DNA from: Siphonodentalium dalli
Lineage: Eukaryota > Mollusca > Scaphopoda > Gadilida > Siphonodentaliidae
Direction: 5' to 3'
Length of the DNA: 64,000 bases
Assembly: GCA_032622095.1 (NCBI GenBank)
Contig: CP136062.1
Span: 38,876,918-38,940,917 of the forward strand
The position numbers and the translations under genes are program-made. Of the stretch, positions 19,224 through 30,264 are shown one piece after another. Position 1 is the first letter of the stretch. The number at the start of each line of letters is the position of its first letter. Below the pieces are notes generated by a model that saw only the letters and a list, made by a program, of their open reading frames with translations, did no database searches and was not told where the DNA came from.

Positions 19224-19599
19224 TTTAAAGTGATGTGAAACACTCCGGTAGGGTGGTCAAATATAAATGGAGAACAATCTTGTTCAAAACATTAATATTT
19301 ACAAATATTATATCCAAATTGAAAACACAGACCGTAGTTCTTATATATTAATTAATTGCAGTGACTCCGGATGGCGAAATCGTTTTCGTTAGTTTATCGC
19401 CGACAGATGCGTCCCGAATCGAGTAGTAAATATTTACAGTTGAGCGTAGTTCGGACGATGTTATTCTATGGAGTGGTACGGTCGATTTTCTTCAGATTTT
19501 CGGCGATGTTAGTAGAATGGTACATTCCTCCAGTTCGCATTCGCCTGCACTAACCGATCAGTTTCACGCACCCGAACAAGTCCATAATATGTCTTTAAA
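19224..19599 (+). mobile_element. ~375-bp conserved repeat (family D), complete copy
   Basis: TTTAAA at each edge encloses about 365 bp running from GTGATGTGAAACACTCCGG to CCGAACAAGTCCATAATATG. Four copies in the window (12486, 19224, 30265, 39803) have the same orientation and about 80-90% identity throughout. The only end symmetry is a short TTAAAG(T/A). No polymerase III boxes, tail or ORF were found, so it may be a TTAA-targeting MITE with short ends or an unclassified SINE. Confidence 0.8.
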
Positions 19600-21505
19600 C
19601 ACCATGTAACGCGATAATATAGCATCTTTCCGAGATTCAAGATGTTTCAGGTGCATATGTGTGTGTATGCATCTTATAACAAAATAAATAGAACAGATTT
19701 GAACAAAAACCAAGAGTGATACCTGATACCATTTCCGATCACCAACAAAGATCGATGTTTACGTTGATCAATATGTGTAACAGAAGCCATTATAACTTCA
19801 ATCTCGAATAGAAAATCTAATTTCGAAGCAATGCTATTAGTTCACACCTTGATGAAATAAGCCAACCGGGGTGTACATGTGGCAATTTGTCTATAATCTC
19901 TCTTTTGTCGAACAGCGTCAAAATCTGGCAGAAATAAATATAACGATATCAGTTCCCCGTACCTCGAACGTCATGCATGAGCCCCGGCGACATCAGAGGT
20001 GTCGACAACTTTGCGACCGGGTGCAAAGGATTATCAAATAGTGGTCTTTTTTAAATTTCACAATCTATTTGGTCGTCAATAAAGTACATTAAAGAAAACA
20101 CAGTCAGTTACGTGTTGTCTAGTGGCGTTGTAACGGCTAGGTCCATTACGCATCATGACTCATTACATGAGTGATGACAGGCGTGCACCGAGTAAGAGCT
20201 GCCTCGACTTTGTCAACAAATTAACTGGTATCATATATAATGTTAAGGCAGATGTGCACTTTTTCAGGATCTATTACTTGCAAATTCGTTCGTTGACATG
20301 TGGAAAATGTTCAAAAGTGTATAAATAATCATCGACACAGTCAGTGAATGACTTGCGTTCACGCCCCGTATAAACATATGTTTTACAGGATGTGCGCCAC
20401 GCGTTTCACAATCCACTATCCGTCAATTAATGTTATTACGTCTTGTATATGGAAATTCATAACTTAGTTTATAACTGGAGTCATAAAGTAATTTTTATCA
20501 AATTATTAAACATTATTTAAAGATAACATGTTAATGGACGTTTACAGAAGACATCTTCGACTCAAATTAGTTAGTTTTCTATATATTATCGATACTAGAT
20601 CGGTGTTATTACCGGGAATTTATTTAAATTGGCATATACAGTCTCTCTTTAATCACATAATTTGAAGAAAAAAATAATAAATATAAAAAATTAATTTTCT
20701 CAGGATCTACCACGAATAAAATCTCGAACATTGGTACATGTACATTTACATGTGGAAAATGTCAAAACGTGTTTATACATGATTAATATGTAGTTAATAT
20801 TAAGCAAATATTATTCAATTCAATGGCATCCTTCACAGTTAACAGGTCAGGCACATCCTGGAGTTACCTATTATACATGTAGTTAAATTCAACTATAGTA
20901 GTTAAAGTAACAATGTGAAATCTACTGCCTTCCTGTATGTGTGGAAATTATGGGATTCTGATTCATTTTAGTTCTTCTACCAAATACATGATTATATATA
21001 CATATGCATACACATAGTCAAGACATACTCGCAACCTCAGACGATCAAGATGAGATAATAATATAACACAGATATAATTACACAGGAGAGCAAATCGCTG
21101 TTTCATTGATGAGGCAAATAAATTTACACAAGTCTAGCATTATATTTGGTTTGCTGTTTGAAAAATTTCTCTGATTATGGAAGTCTCAATAAGATTTCTT
21201 GAAGTACCCGTTTCTTTTATGGGCGAGATCTGGACGTGGTAGTCATCACCAATAACATTAAATTCACAAAACGTGCATTTTGCGCTCAGTTTTGTGTCAT
21301 CATCCGGTCTCTGTTGGCAAATAATGGTTCGCCGTTCTAAATCGGATTAGAGTTATTATATCTTTATCAAAGGCATGTGAAACAATTGATTCCATTCGAA
21401 ATGTTGATGTTAGAATCCTATACGCTTTTCATTTCCCTGAGTTACTCATAGTGAAATGCAAATCTTTGACAAATTGATCTCTAGGATAATATAATTATTC
21501 AACAA
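19600..21505. other. Intergenic, little structure
   Basis: A ~75-bp segment with ACATGTGGAAAATGT and a GGATCTA start occurs at about 20268-20335 and again at 20700-20785, indicating a local duplication. Otherwise there is only AT-rich sequence without supported genes. Confidence 0.45.
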
Positions 21506-21793
21506 CTAGCTGATGTCCCCGACTTCGTCCGGGCTATTTGTGGATTGTTTTGTGATCGCCTCCGTCTGGGCAGACGGTCGATAGGTCGAGAAACATGCCT
21601 ATATGGGCGTACATGACCGAGGTCAAGGTCAAAGACACTGTCGCACGTGAAATTGGACCCGCCCATGTTGTTCCCGGTATCAAAGTAGGCCTACATACCA
21701 AATTCGAGTCGGATCGGTCGAGCAGTTTTCGAGTCTATAAGACACAGACAGACAGACAGACTGACAGAAGTTCCAAAATATATAATAGACTAG
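21506..21793 (+). repeat. CTAG-bounded dispersed repeat with (CAGA)n tail (family K), copy 1
   Basis: It starts CTAGCTGATGTCCCCGACTT, contains GAGGTCAAGGTCAAAG and ends with a CAGACAGACAGACAGA run, then TTCCAAAATATATAATAGA and CTAG. The same ends and interior occur reversed at 58953-59269. Such (CAGA)n-tailed repeats are common in invertebrate genomes. The class (SINE, Penelope-like or other) could not be decided. Confidence 0.75.
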
Positions 21794-22165
21794 CCGATGA
21801 GCCCGACGTTGTCTGGGCTATTCAAAAACCAAATTTCAAGTCGATAGCTCCACCCGTTTCCGAGATCTGGTCTGCGCATGCGCGAAGCTTGCGTCGCACG
21901 GGCTCGGCGACCCGATAAAATTCGTATCCGGGGCAAGATACATTCAAATAGCAAATTTCAAGTCGATAGCTGCACCCGTTTCCGAGATCTCGTCTGCGCA
22001 TGCGCGAAGCGGGCGCCGCACGGGCTCGCCAATACGACAACGTCGACCGCCTGGTCAAACTACACACACGTACCAAGTTTCGAGAATCGTAGATTTGTAT
22101 AAATGACAAACAGACAAACAGACAAACAGACAGACAGACAGACAGAGGTCTTCAAAATATATATG
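21790..22165 (+). repeat. Family K repeat, copy 2 with internal 123-bp duplication
   Basis: It directly follows copy 1 and shares the CTAG junction, a degenerate CCGACGTTGTCTGGGCT start and a (CAGA)n tail near 22105-22145. The interior holds two units starting CAAATTTCAAGTCGATAGCT 123 bp apart, each with the palindrome TGCGCATGCGC (21873-21883 and 21995-22005). Confidence 0.75.
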
Positions 22166-22561
22166 AGATTTATATTTGTCAATATACCGCGTTGTTGTAT
22201 AAACGTCATACCCGCGTCATCAAGTTGCTGTTTTACTTTGTTTACTAGAATGGACATATGTCCCAATTTATGCTCAACAGGCTCCCAACAGCTAGGGACC
22301 TCTATCGGAGAAATAATTCATTGCTTAACAAACATCTGCCTAGTGCTTATGAACAACACGTAATCCATTTCGTAGTCAACAGATGCGTCCTGCATACCAA
22401 GGGGTTTCTGTCACCTTGAAGCAATCGAGAGTATTCGAGACTCTAATGATAGAATTACTTTCTTCTCGAAATAACAACGACATTCAGTCAAAGATATCTT
22501 TAAATGCATACGTGCCCAAAATAGAGATACGTGTAATCGCGTCGACATTATATATTACGTA
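22166..22561. other. Intergenic, no feature recognised
   Basis: Short ORFs only, with no supported feature. Confidence 0.4.
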
Positions 22562-22700
22562 CATACTATTATTATCTATCCCTTAACTAACACTATTTCT
22601 GATTGGGCAAAATCCGTCACGTGATAATCCGCGGAAAAGTCATGTTGGACTCCGGTAAGTCATATGACTCAATCGAGTCCAACATGAAATTTTAAAAATT
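22562..22700. repeat. Fold-back repeat with GTCATGTTGGACTC arms
   Basis: A flank TTTCTGATTGGGCAAAA-CCGTCAC is followed by a palindrome with arms AGTCATGTTGGACTC and GAGTCCAACATG. The same flank and a version of the palindrome lie at 46005-46130. A third palindrome at 46425-46493 has the AGTCATATTGGAC core but different outer arms. Confidence 0.7.
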
Positions 22701-22859
22701 ATATTGTATAATAACTTTATATGCTATGTTTAGCACAAAACAAATATTTTATCAAGTTTGCGTTCGTCGACGTTTATTTTCTAACAAAGTTGTACGGCGT
22801 GGTATTGTGCTATATATATATCGTGTTCACGACACAATTCACATGCAATTTAGGATTAT

Positions 22860-23063
22860 TTATTTTCTAGAAAAACGTTCGTAAACGTCTAATTTATCGA
22901 GATTTATCAATTTGTTTAGTCTGTATAAATGTAATTTATCCTTGTATATCATAACCTGTGTTTTAAGTTGGTTAATGTACTCGCGACTGGCCATATGTAA
23001 ACTAAAAGGTCTTGGCCTACGGCCCCAACCATCCAGTTTACGAATGTCCAGTAGCTCGTCCAT
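22860..23063 (-). CDS. Small coding-like ORF of unknown function
   Basis: The minus-strand frame starts MDELLDIRKLDGWGRRPRP and ends LDKLDVYERFSRK, 67 codons from the ATG at 23063. It is charged, lacks membrane segments and does not overlap any repeat I recognise. Amino-acid composition is protein-like rather than biased. I do not recognise a family. It could be a small gene, an exon or a transposon relic. A degenerate MITE hairpin lies immediately upstream (23094-23265). Confidence 0.25.
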   Translation of the reverse strand: MDELLDIRKLDGWGRRPRPFSLHMASREYINQLKTQVMIYKDKLHLYRLNKLINLDKLDVYERFSRK

Positions 23064-23093
23064 TAACCCTGACTGAAGCAAATGAACAGTTCC

Positions 23094-23265
23094 CTGTTCC
23101 TGTGCCAGCGTATTCTCTTATATATGCGAGGCTCTGTGTGTAAGAGGATGCAATGGCACAGGATATTAATGCTGCACAGTCAATTGTTAAGTCAATGCAT
23201 GCTCCTGTATATGTGAGGCAATGGGAACTAGCGTGTGTAAGAGAATATATTGGCACAGGGTTTTC
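23094..23265. mobile_element. Degenerate double-hairpin MITE remnant
   Basis: CCTGTGCCAGCGTATTCTCT and TGGCACAGGG at the edges, with inner TGGCACAGGATA and GTCAATGCATGCTCCTG, show two collapsed hairpins about 60 bp each with most of the loop lost. This is an old copy. Confidence 0.7.
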
Positions 23266-23298
23266 GCAAAATTTCAAGAAGTTTCAGTCACGGAAGGG

Positions 23299-23834
23299 TT
23301 AAAGATACGGGCGGCGTTGGCGGTTGGTATTCTGTAAAAATATTCACCTCCGTCAAAAACCGCCATAAACAGAAATAATAGTCAAATATAGACAGATTTT
23401 GTTCTTATACCAATCAGAAATATGGCATAAACAGTATGTTATTGTCAAATGTTTTCCTTTGTTATGTAAACAAAAGCAAAAAACGTTGCGTTACCTGGTG
23501 TTTGTTTATAGAACCGGATATGGCAAACATAAAGAGCGTTATTTGTTACTGTTTTCCTGCATGATATGGAAATAATAAAGAGTGTTTATATCAGCTGTGT
23601 GTGATTAACCAATAGAATTGCGCTGTTTTATGTAAACAGAAGCAAAACTTTTGTAACACGAGCAGGCTCTTATTTACGTACACCATCGTACGTATTGACG
23701 AAAATATATATTTACGCGCTGATTATGTTTGGCATATATGAACAAAACTATATATATTTTTTAATATTCCTTCTGTTGATAGCGATTTGAACAAATATGA
23801 ATATTTATGGAACGAACGCCGCCCGTGCCTTTAA
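23299..23834. mobile_element. TTAA-flanked MITE with ACGGGCGGCGTT ends (family AA)
   Basis: TTAAAGATACGGGCGGCGTT on the left faces a complement TTTAAAGGCACGGGCGGCGT on the right, and both ends then contain AATATTCA. The interior is ~490 bp with no ORF of note. A right-end fragment lies at 33850-33960. Confidence 0.8.
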
Positions 23835-24359
23835 AGCTCTAATGATGTTGGAAGGGTGACATTATTCTCGCGCGTGTTACACCCAGGTCCATTTCAGATG
23901 CACAAAATAGGTGAATGAATACGTTCAATACTTGTATACGGACTTCGTGTGAAACAGAATGACTAATTCTTGTTATACATTGCATGATAACCGGATGTTA
24001 CTTCAGAAAGGAGCAATAAAGAGAATTCAGTGCTAGTTATTGTAACATAAAGATCGTTTTTATGATTTTTGTTCAAAAATGACAAACAGCTGGAAAATTG
24101 CGATGATTTTGGTTTTGTTTTTCAGAGTATATAAAAAAAAACATGTCTTATTATTCATTCTTTTAAATTACGTACACCTGATGTAGAGTTTAGCGTCCGA
24201 TATTCTCGTTTCAGAATTGTGCCATAATTGTTGAAACGAGTACTCATTCTCCCTCCATTAACTAACGCATCGGTCTTCGTCGACGTGCTAGATGGTTGGG
24301 GTGGGGGGGGGGGTCCACATTAAAATGTTCAACTGTAACCGCCCCTTAATAAGACCAAA
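23835..24359. other. Intergenic, no feature recognised
   Basis: A G-rich run (24300-24313) is the only notable feature. Confidence 0.4.
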
Positions 24360-24557
24360 AATTCCAATGTTCGGGAATGGAAGTCTATTTGCACTCCAAC
24401 ATCCGCCTCCAATTGGGTTGGAAATTTGAAACTGGGACCTCAATGTTTCCAACTGTTGGAAATGTTCAATCTAACACCCCTACTATTTTCTAACTGATGA
24501 CTATTTTCAGTCAAAACAAAAATTCGGCAGCATGTAAGGAAATATTCGACCGCTGGT
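24360..24557. repeat. Family P dispersed repeat
   Basis: TCCAACTGTTGGAAATG and TAACTGATGACTATTTTCAG match the blocks at 4787-5500. Confidence 0.55.
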
Positions 24558-24952
24558 TTAACTCTTTCAGTGCCAGGGGCCGATCTCATCGGCCCTAATT
24601 TACGGTCTATAGAGTGCCAGGAGACGATAAAATCGGCCCTAAAAAAAAAACAAACTGGATAAAACCTTAGGGGCATGTTATAACTCAATACTATCACCAA
24701 TTATTCATAGTAATATTTTTGATGCCCATGAAAAACGTAAGATTCCTTGGCACTAAACCTACAAAATAAGTCTGTTAAAGAATATAAGAAAACATTATTA
24801 AAATTGTAAAAAATTATAAAAAATAATAACAAATGATGAAACATTGTTAGGCCAATGCATTCTCTTATGGTCGACTCGCATATATAAGAGAATGCATTGG
24901 CACAGGGTATATGGGTTGATACAAAAATCGGACCTGGCACTGAAAGGGTTAA
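24558..24952. mobile_element. TTAA-flanked piggyBac-like MITE containing a nested hairpin
   Basis: TTAACTCTTTCAGTGCCAGG on the left and GGCACTGAAAGGGTTAA on the right flank the element, the end type seen at 17267-17427. Inside, GGCCGATCTCATCGGCCC forms a small palindrome. The right half contains a hairpin GCCAATGCATTCTCTTATGG...GCATTGGC from family A (24850-24902) with part of its stem deleted, which directly joins the CCCTTTCAGTGCC-type terminus. Confidence 0.8.
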
Positions 24953-25740
24953 AAACAAATAAACTCACACTAAATGCATGTTAGAAATCAAGCTACATGT
25001 GCCAGAATAGTTTTAACCGATCACCAACTACTGATAATTTTCCCCAAAGTTTGTGTGTGACACCATCAAACCCCCATGATGTCAGCACTGTCAGTCTTAC
25101 CTTATGTCTTAAAGAAAGCGAATGTAATCCACAGTCAAAATATATGACACAATTTGGAATCCCTGTCACATGGAGATATCGCCGATTCGTCGTATGCTTT
25201 CGTGTTTACTGTAGATCGTTAGGAAAATGAAATTAAACAGCGATGGGCGCTAGTGTGATGCTGCGAAACATGGGTGGTGTGTGTACCACATACAAAAACT
25301 GTGTTCAATAAATTCCAGATACAACGAAGTCACACGAGACGAGCTGTGCATCAAATATTCAGTCGAAAGAAGTGTCACAATTCCTGAATGGAAAGTCCAG
25401 ATACGCGTAGAACGGAGTCACTTGGCAAGCTCGGCGAACTTTCCTTTTCACCGCCCACAACAGCGTGTTATTAGGAAACTCAAAGTAAGCAGCGATGTAC
25501 ACACGTGATGACGATGATTTATTCTCACGAATTCATATTATTTTTGAGAATTACAGAGAGCTATTTACATATACTGTTATGTTGCCAAAAACACATACCC
25601 AAAAGAGTACTTCCCAACTGACGAATAATGTCCAGATAAAACGAAGGCACCTGGATATTGCAATGGCTTGCCAGTTCGTTAGGAAAACCAAGTTAAGTAT
25701 CGACTGTCGTTCACAGGTGAGATGCTGAATTAACATTAAT
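24953..25740 (+). repeat. Degenerate tandem structure with coding-like frames
   Basis: TCCAGATA-AACGAAG-CAC occurs at about 25315, 25397 and 25631, and GTTAGGAAAA-AA-TTAA occurs at about 25216, 25470 and 25679, suggesting an old irregular duplication. Plus-strand frames of 75-77 codons are open here, but I see no known domain. A CACAG/GTGAG donor-like site lies at 25715. Confidence 0.35.
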
Positions 25741-25910
25741 GAAGCAGGTAATCAAATCAATTAACGCAGTTTTAGCTGCTGGGATATTCGCTAATCATCG
25801 TTGACACATTAACATGGCGTTATTGTTATATTTGGGAACTTGAACAGGGCCCATTCATGTTGACACACACATGACGAAACTCCTGGTAACATTGAGCATT
25901 TTTGTCCAAT

Positions 25911-26340
25911 TCATTTGACGAGTAGTTCCTTTATAGGAAATGTTCAGATAATCAGGTCTGGCAATTCCCAAAATATAGCTACAATAGACATATGTAGCTA
26001 TTGTAGCTATATGTGGCTATTGATGATGGATGAAACTGGTTGAATAGAGATACTTATAACCCAATCCAACAAACAATCATTTAAATATACAAGAACATGA
26101 TTTGATTATACTCCTAGAAAATTAATATTGTTTGCCAGGTCCATGTATAATTAACAAAATATTCCAATATTGTTATTTTTTGCTGAAAACTGTACCTAAA
26201 TAGAAGAAGAATAGATCATATATGGATGGATCTGAGTCCCATGTCACATGGCATAATCAATATCTAAACAGAGGCATGTGCTTAGCTACGCTTCTCTGAT
26301 ATAATAGCTGTTTGTTGAACAAAAATATACTGTTTCCACA
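25911..26340. repeat. Dispersed repeat (family G), copy 1
   Basis: GGTCTGGCAATTCCCAAAAT and a CTACAATAG/CTATTGTAG palindrome (25955-26020) are followed by a 240-bp block with AGAAGAAGAATAGATCA. The same two parts occur at 37056-37300 and, reversed, at 37440-37500. The copies therefore differ in arrangement of the same parts. Confidence 0.7.
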
Positions 26341-26637
26341 TTAATAGAAATCCTCCCGTAGTTCTTTATCTTCTCGTCTGCCTGTCGCCTGCTTTCACTC
26401 ACTGAACATCCATCTAGCTGAATAGCAGACCACACTTATGTGTAATTGTATACCTGATACAGGTGGTGTCGGAAAGAAATTTTAGACACGCATGATGATT
26501 GTTTAACTGTAGCCATTTTTGAGACCCACGTGCCCCTCATTGCTTTCCGTTTTTTCCAGCTTTTTCCGACCCCTTTTCGACACCCACCCCCAAGAAACCA
26601 CGAAATAATTGTTTTCGAAAGAATATCAGAACATTCA
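26341..26637. other. Intergenic, no feature recognised
   Basis: No supported feature. Confidence 0.4.
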
Positions 26638-27592
26638 CCAGTCACCACTGTATGTTTCCAATCAACTATTTTGCCATGTCAAACTAAGCTAATCACATAT
26701 GCACCAACCTGTAATAATCCATGGTCAAGTGGTCCTGCAAATGTGCTATGATGCGGTTGGGTCCTGCTGAATTGCTATGATGCTGTTAGGACAAACTGAT
26801 GTTGTTAAGAAAGCGTACCGTTATTTGTTCTAAAGTTGTCATTTTTGTGGTTTTCAAATAATCTGAGCATATCAAAGAAAACCCATTATTTGTATCAAAT
26901 ATTCGAGAAACATATATTTTGCGAAATAGTTGTAATACTAATTGTATTAGTTGTTGAAAATCGACTCTAATCAATTTGGCTATTCATGTCGTTTTACAAA
27001 CACCAGCGCAGCCATTATTCAATTTTTCAAAAATATATATATTCTTGAATGTTTCATACAGACACTGGTGTTTTCTCAAATCCCTCGGATTAGCCAAACA
27101 CCACAAAAATGACAACTTTAGAACAAATAACGGTACTTTTTCCTAATCGCATCAGTTTGCTCTAACAGCATCATAACAATTCAGCATAACTCACCAGCAT
27201 CATAGCAATTCAGCATAACTCACCAGTATCATAGCAATTCACCATAACCCACCAGCATCATAGCAATTCACCATAACCCACCAGCATCATAGCAATTCAC
27301 CATAACTCACCAGCATCATAGCAATTCACCATAACTCACCAGCATCATAACAATTCAGCATAACCCACCAGCATCATAGCAATTCAGCATAACCCACCAG
27401 CATCATAGCAATTCAGCATAACCCACCAGCATCATAGCACATTTGCAGGACCACTTGATAGGTTATTGATAGGAAACAGACAGTAAGTGGGGAACATTCT
27501 AATAGTCTTCCGAAATTGTTTTATTTACATGTCTGTGTATTTGTGATTAGCTTAGTTTGATGTGGCAGTGATTGGTTATGCAAGGTGTTCGT
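26638..27592. mobile_element. Large inverted-repeat element with asymmetric subterminal array (family S)
   Basis: Matching inverted segments are AAACTAAGCTAATCACA (26681 and its complement near 27550), GTGGTCCTGCAAATGTGCTA (26730 and near 27445) and AACGGTAC...GTACCGTTA with ACAAATAACGGTAC (26815-26835 and 27120-27138). The right arm contains the 29-bp array at 27166-27439, while the left arm has only about two equivalent units. This outline is of a non-autonomous DNA transposon with long ends. No ORF of a transposase was recognised. Confidence 0.75.
27166..27439. repeat. 29-bp minisatellite, about 9.5 units
   Basis: Units read CAGCATCATAGCAATTCACC then ATAACCCAC, with few variants (AGCA/ACCA, CCC/CTC). 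It is located within the right arm of the element at 26638-27592. Confidence 0.95.
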
Positions 27593-27712
27593 GCATTTTT
27601 TGTTTGTTCTGAGTGACCAAGACTGACATAATTATGCCGGGTATTTAATAAGTTTACAACAAGAAACTATCTATACTGATTGTCTAAATGCAGTATGAAT
27701 GTTAAACTAGAT

Positions 27713-28103
27713 TAGAGACCTTTCGCAAAAATCACTATTACGATTACGGATAGGAATTTTTGTCCTAGTAAGTTTGACACCATCACAATTTACCTACGAT
27801 GGCTAATTGATGAGACGGCTAATGCCCCACTATATTCAGGTACACATATATTTGATGGAAGAAGTAATGTGTGTCTCTTTCAGATCCCATGTTCTTATCC
27901 GCATGTTATTAACACAGATAATGTTAGAGCGTCCCTAAGCAGGACCGGCGGCACATTTTTGACACAACTGCACATAATTAAACTGCGTGGGGTATATTTC
28001 GTCTCACATAAGAACCCCCGTGCGTAAAGATCGAATTTTGGCCGTATAATGGCAGGATATTTCCATATCCGTAATCGTATTCGTGATTTTGCGAATGTCT
28101 CTA
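27713..28103 (+). mobile_element. TA-flanked MITE with GAGACCTTTCGC ends (family F), copy 1
   Basis: TA duplications border a ~35-bp inverted repeat, GAGACCTTTCGCAAAAATCA with ATTACGGATA further in. The 390-bp interior is shared, in opposite orientation, with 60731-61123. TA target duplications suggest a Tc1/mariner-type origin, inferred from the ends only. Confidence 0.85.
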
Positions 28104-28362
28104 TTATCTACAAGTTTAAATGCAAAAGATAGTTGAAAAATATGGATGAAATATGTTTTTGAGCTGTGGGAAAAAAAATGTGTGTCATCTTGACCACCCA
28201 CCACCCGTCATTATGTGCCCTTAAAACATTGCTTGACGGCCTCTACCTGGTGGAAGAATGCATTCAGTAACGAAAGGTTCAAAGGGAAATATTACCCGAA
28301 TGAGAGCAAAAAACAACATAGTTCCAATAGAAGTATCGATCTGGGCAAAAAATCAGAAACGT
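28104..28362. other. Intergenic, no feature recognised
   Basis: GTGGAAGAATGCATTCAGTA with CGAAAGGTTCAAAG near 28250 resembles a degenerate MITE terminus. Nothing else was recognised. Confidence 0.35.
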
Positions 28363-28799
28363 GTGTAATGTTGTGTAATGTTGTGTAATGTTGTGTAATG
28401 TTGTGTAATGTTGTGTAATGTTGTGTAATGTTGTGTGTAATGTTGTGTGTAATGTTGTGTGTAATGTTGTGTAATGTTGTGTAATGTTGTGTAATGTTGT
28501 GTAATGTTGTGTAATGTTGTGTGTAATGTTGTGTGTAATGTTGTGTAATGTTGTGTAATGTTGTGTAATGTTGTGTAATGTTGTGTAATGTTGTGTGTAA
28601 TGTTGTGTGTAATGTTGTGTGTAATGTTGTGTAATGTTGTGTAATGTTGTGTAATGTTGTGTAATGTTGTGTGTAATGTTGTGTGTAATGTTGTGTGTAA
28701 TGTTGTGTAATGTTGTGTAATGTTGTGTAATGTTGTGTAATGTTGTGTAATGTTGTGTAATGTTGTGTAATGTTGTGTAATGTTGTGTAATGTTGTGTG
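28363..28799. repeat. 10/12-bp satellite (TTGTGTAATG / TTGTGTGTAATG) with higher-order pattern
   Basis: Forty units are readable. They fall in blocks: 6 of 10 bp, 3 of 12, 5 of 10, 2 of 12, 5 of 10, 3 of 12, 4 of 10, 3 of 12, then 9 of 10. Units are otherwise identical. The minus strand lacks stops in all frames and yields repetitive His-Asn-Ile-Thr ORFs up to 219 codons, which are artefacts. Confidence 0.97.
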
Positions 28800-29375
28800 G
28801 TAATTGAATTGGCGTGGCGAATCCGGGTAAACCGATATTTCCAAACATTAACATACATCGCCCGACTTGACACCCTGAAACTACCAGTTGAACGTGCCCT
28901 ATACCAGAAAGTACATCATGTAAGTATAGTGGAGACAAAGCCCATTATTAATAGGTTTTGATTGGAAGATGTCGACTTTCAAAAGAGGAAATTTTAACAT
29001 GTTTTGATTTTTGTTGGACAAATAAAGAAGATCGTCTCTTAAAGATAATTTCGTTGCTAAAAGGTAAATTTTGAGTTTCTTTTACTCGTTCGACTTTCGA
29101 TGTATAAAGGCTTTTGTGGATGTTCGCTATGAATTTTTGTGATACGAATGATGCTGATTGAACAATATAATTAGAAAAGAACTTGTCAAAATTTATAGTT
29201 TTGCAATAAATCGAACAACTGCCTCTTTGAATACCTATATACAGTGTAAGGTCTATAGCAACTCCAGACATCTCCGTCGAAACATGTTGGCTTTTCAATG
29301 CATGCAAATCCGAGTTTGGGATTACAATATGTTGATTAATACGTTGAATACTTTGTGCAGACTGTATATTCCACA
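28800..29375. other. Intergenic, no feature recognised
   Basis: Open frames on both strands (for example 28948-29376 minus) have no recognisable domain. Confidence 0.35.
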
Positions 29376-29530
29376 TAACTTAAACGGACATGGCTCATTC
29401 GAACTTCTGAATTTTGACTACGTAATTTGGAAGGAGGTATAAAGATAGGTTGAAAAATTAACGAAATATTGATATACCGGCCTCGCGTGCTCTGAAAAAT
29501 ATTTGCCATTATCCAGCAGTTTTCATTTTA
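29376..29530 (+). repeat. Dispersed repeat (family L), copy 1
   Basis: ACTTAAACGGACATGGCTCA and CTACGTAATTTGGA, then GCTCTGAAAAATAT, recur in the same order at 45250-45380. Confidence 0.65.
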
Positions 29531-29968
29531 TTCGCACATAAGTGAGAAGAAAAAACGCTCTTTATTGTTACCATATCATGAATAGACTAACACGGGGCGC
29601 ACTTTTCTGTTCCATGGCTGTTTGTATTGGTCAAACATTATCTTCAAAGTTATATTTTGTACGACTTCAATGCGTCTTTCTGTGACAAAATGCTCGCAAA
29701 TAGGTAGTTCAAGATCTATCGACTTATTTCGGTACCGGGAAAAATTCAAAAGCGACAGTCTCTATAATTGTTATATATTTTGATATCTTCGGAAACGGAG
29801 GAAATAAAGATAAATATAAATATTTATTATATACTTGCCCATGAATTATAAGGTTTTAGCAGTGAGATATAAGTGATATCCCACTAGTGAGATATAAGTG
29901 ATATCCCACTGGTGAAATTTCTGATGTATTGACATTCATTGGGGGCCATAGGCAAGTAATTAAAGTAT
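29531..29968. other. Intergenic; short tandem duplication at 29861-29913
   Basis: A 27-bp unit GTGAGATATAAGTGATATCC occurs twice at 29861-29913 and contains small palindromes. Nothing else was recognised. Confidence 0.5.
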
Positions 29969-30149
29969 ATAATAAACAGAATATCCACACTTTTTCAGTA
30001 GATATGGGTTAAATCTCATTCGTGATGACAAAACATTTGAATTTCCACTCGTGGCTAAAGCCACTCGTTGAAATTCAATGTTTTGTCATCACTCATGAGA
30101 TATAACCCATATCCACTGAAAAAGTGTGGATATCCTCTATATATTATTA
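29969..30149. repeat. Fold-back palindrome (modular type)
   Basis: The arms include TTTTTCAGTAGATATGGGTT and GTGATGACAAAACATTGAATT-like sequence, with the centre TTTCCACTCGTGGCTAAAGC followed by CACTCGTTGAAAT. CTCATTCGTG/CACTCATGAG and the centre match 18328-18492, while the two arm segments between these landmarks are different. Confidence 0.85.
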
Positions 30150-30264
30150 GGTATATTTTTTAACGCAAACTATCACGTGGCTTTAACTCAACATCAAATT
30201 TAGCAAACAAAAACAAGGAATAATAAAGAGCGTTCCTTGTTTATCCCTGAGTACTTAACTTAAC

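Noticed and set aside
28279-28938. 219-codon and overlapping minus-strand ORFs rich in His-Asn-Ile-Thr-Gln
   Set aside because: They are readings of the TTGTGTAATG satellite, which has no stops in any minus frame.
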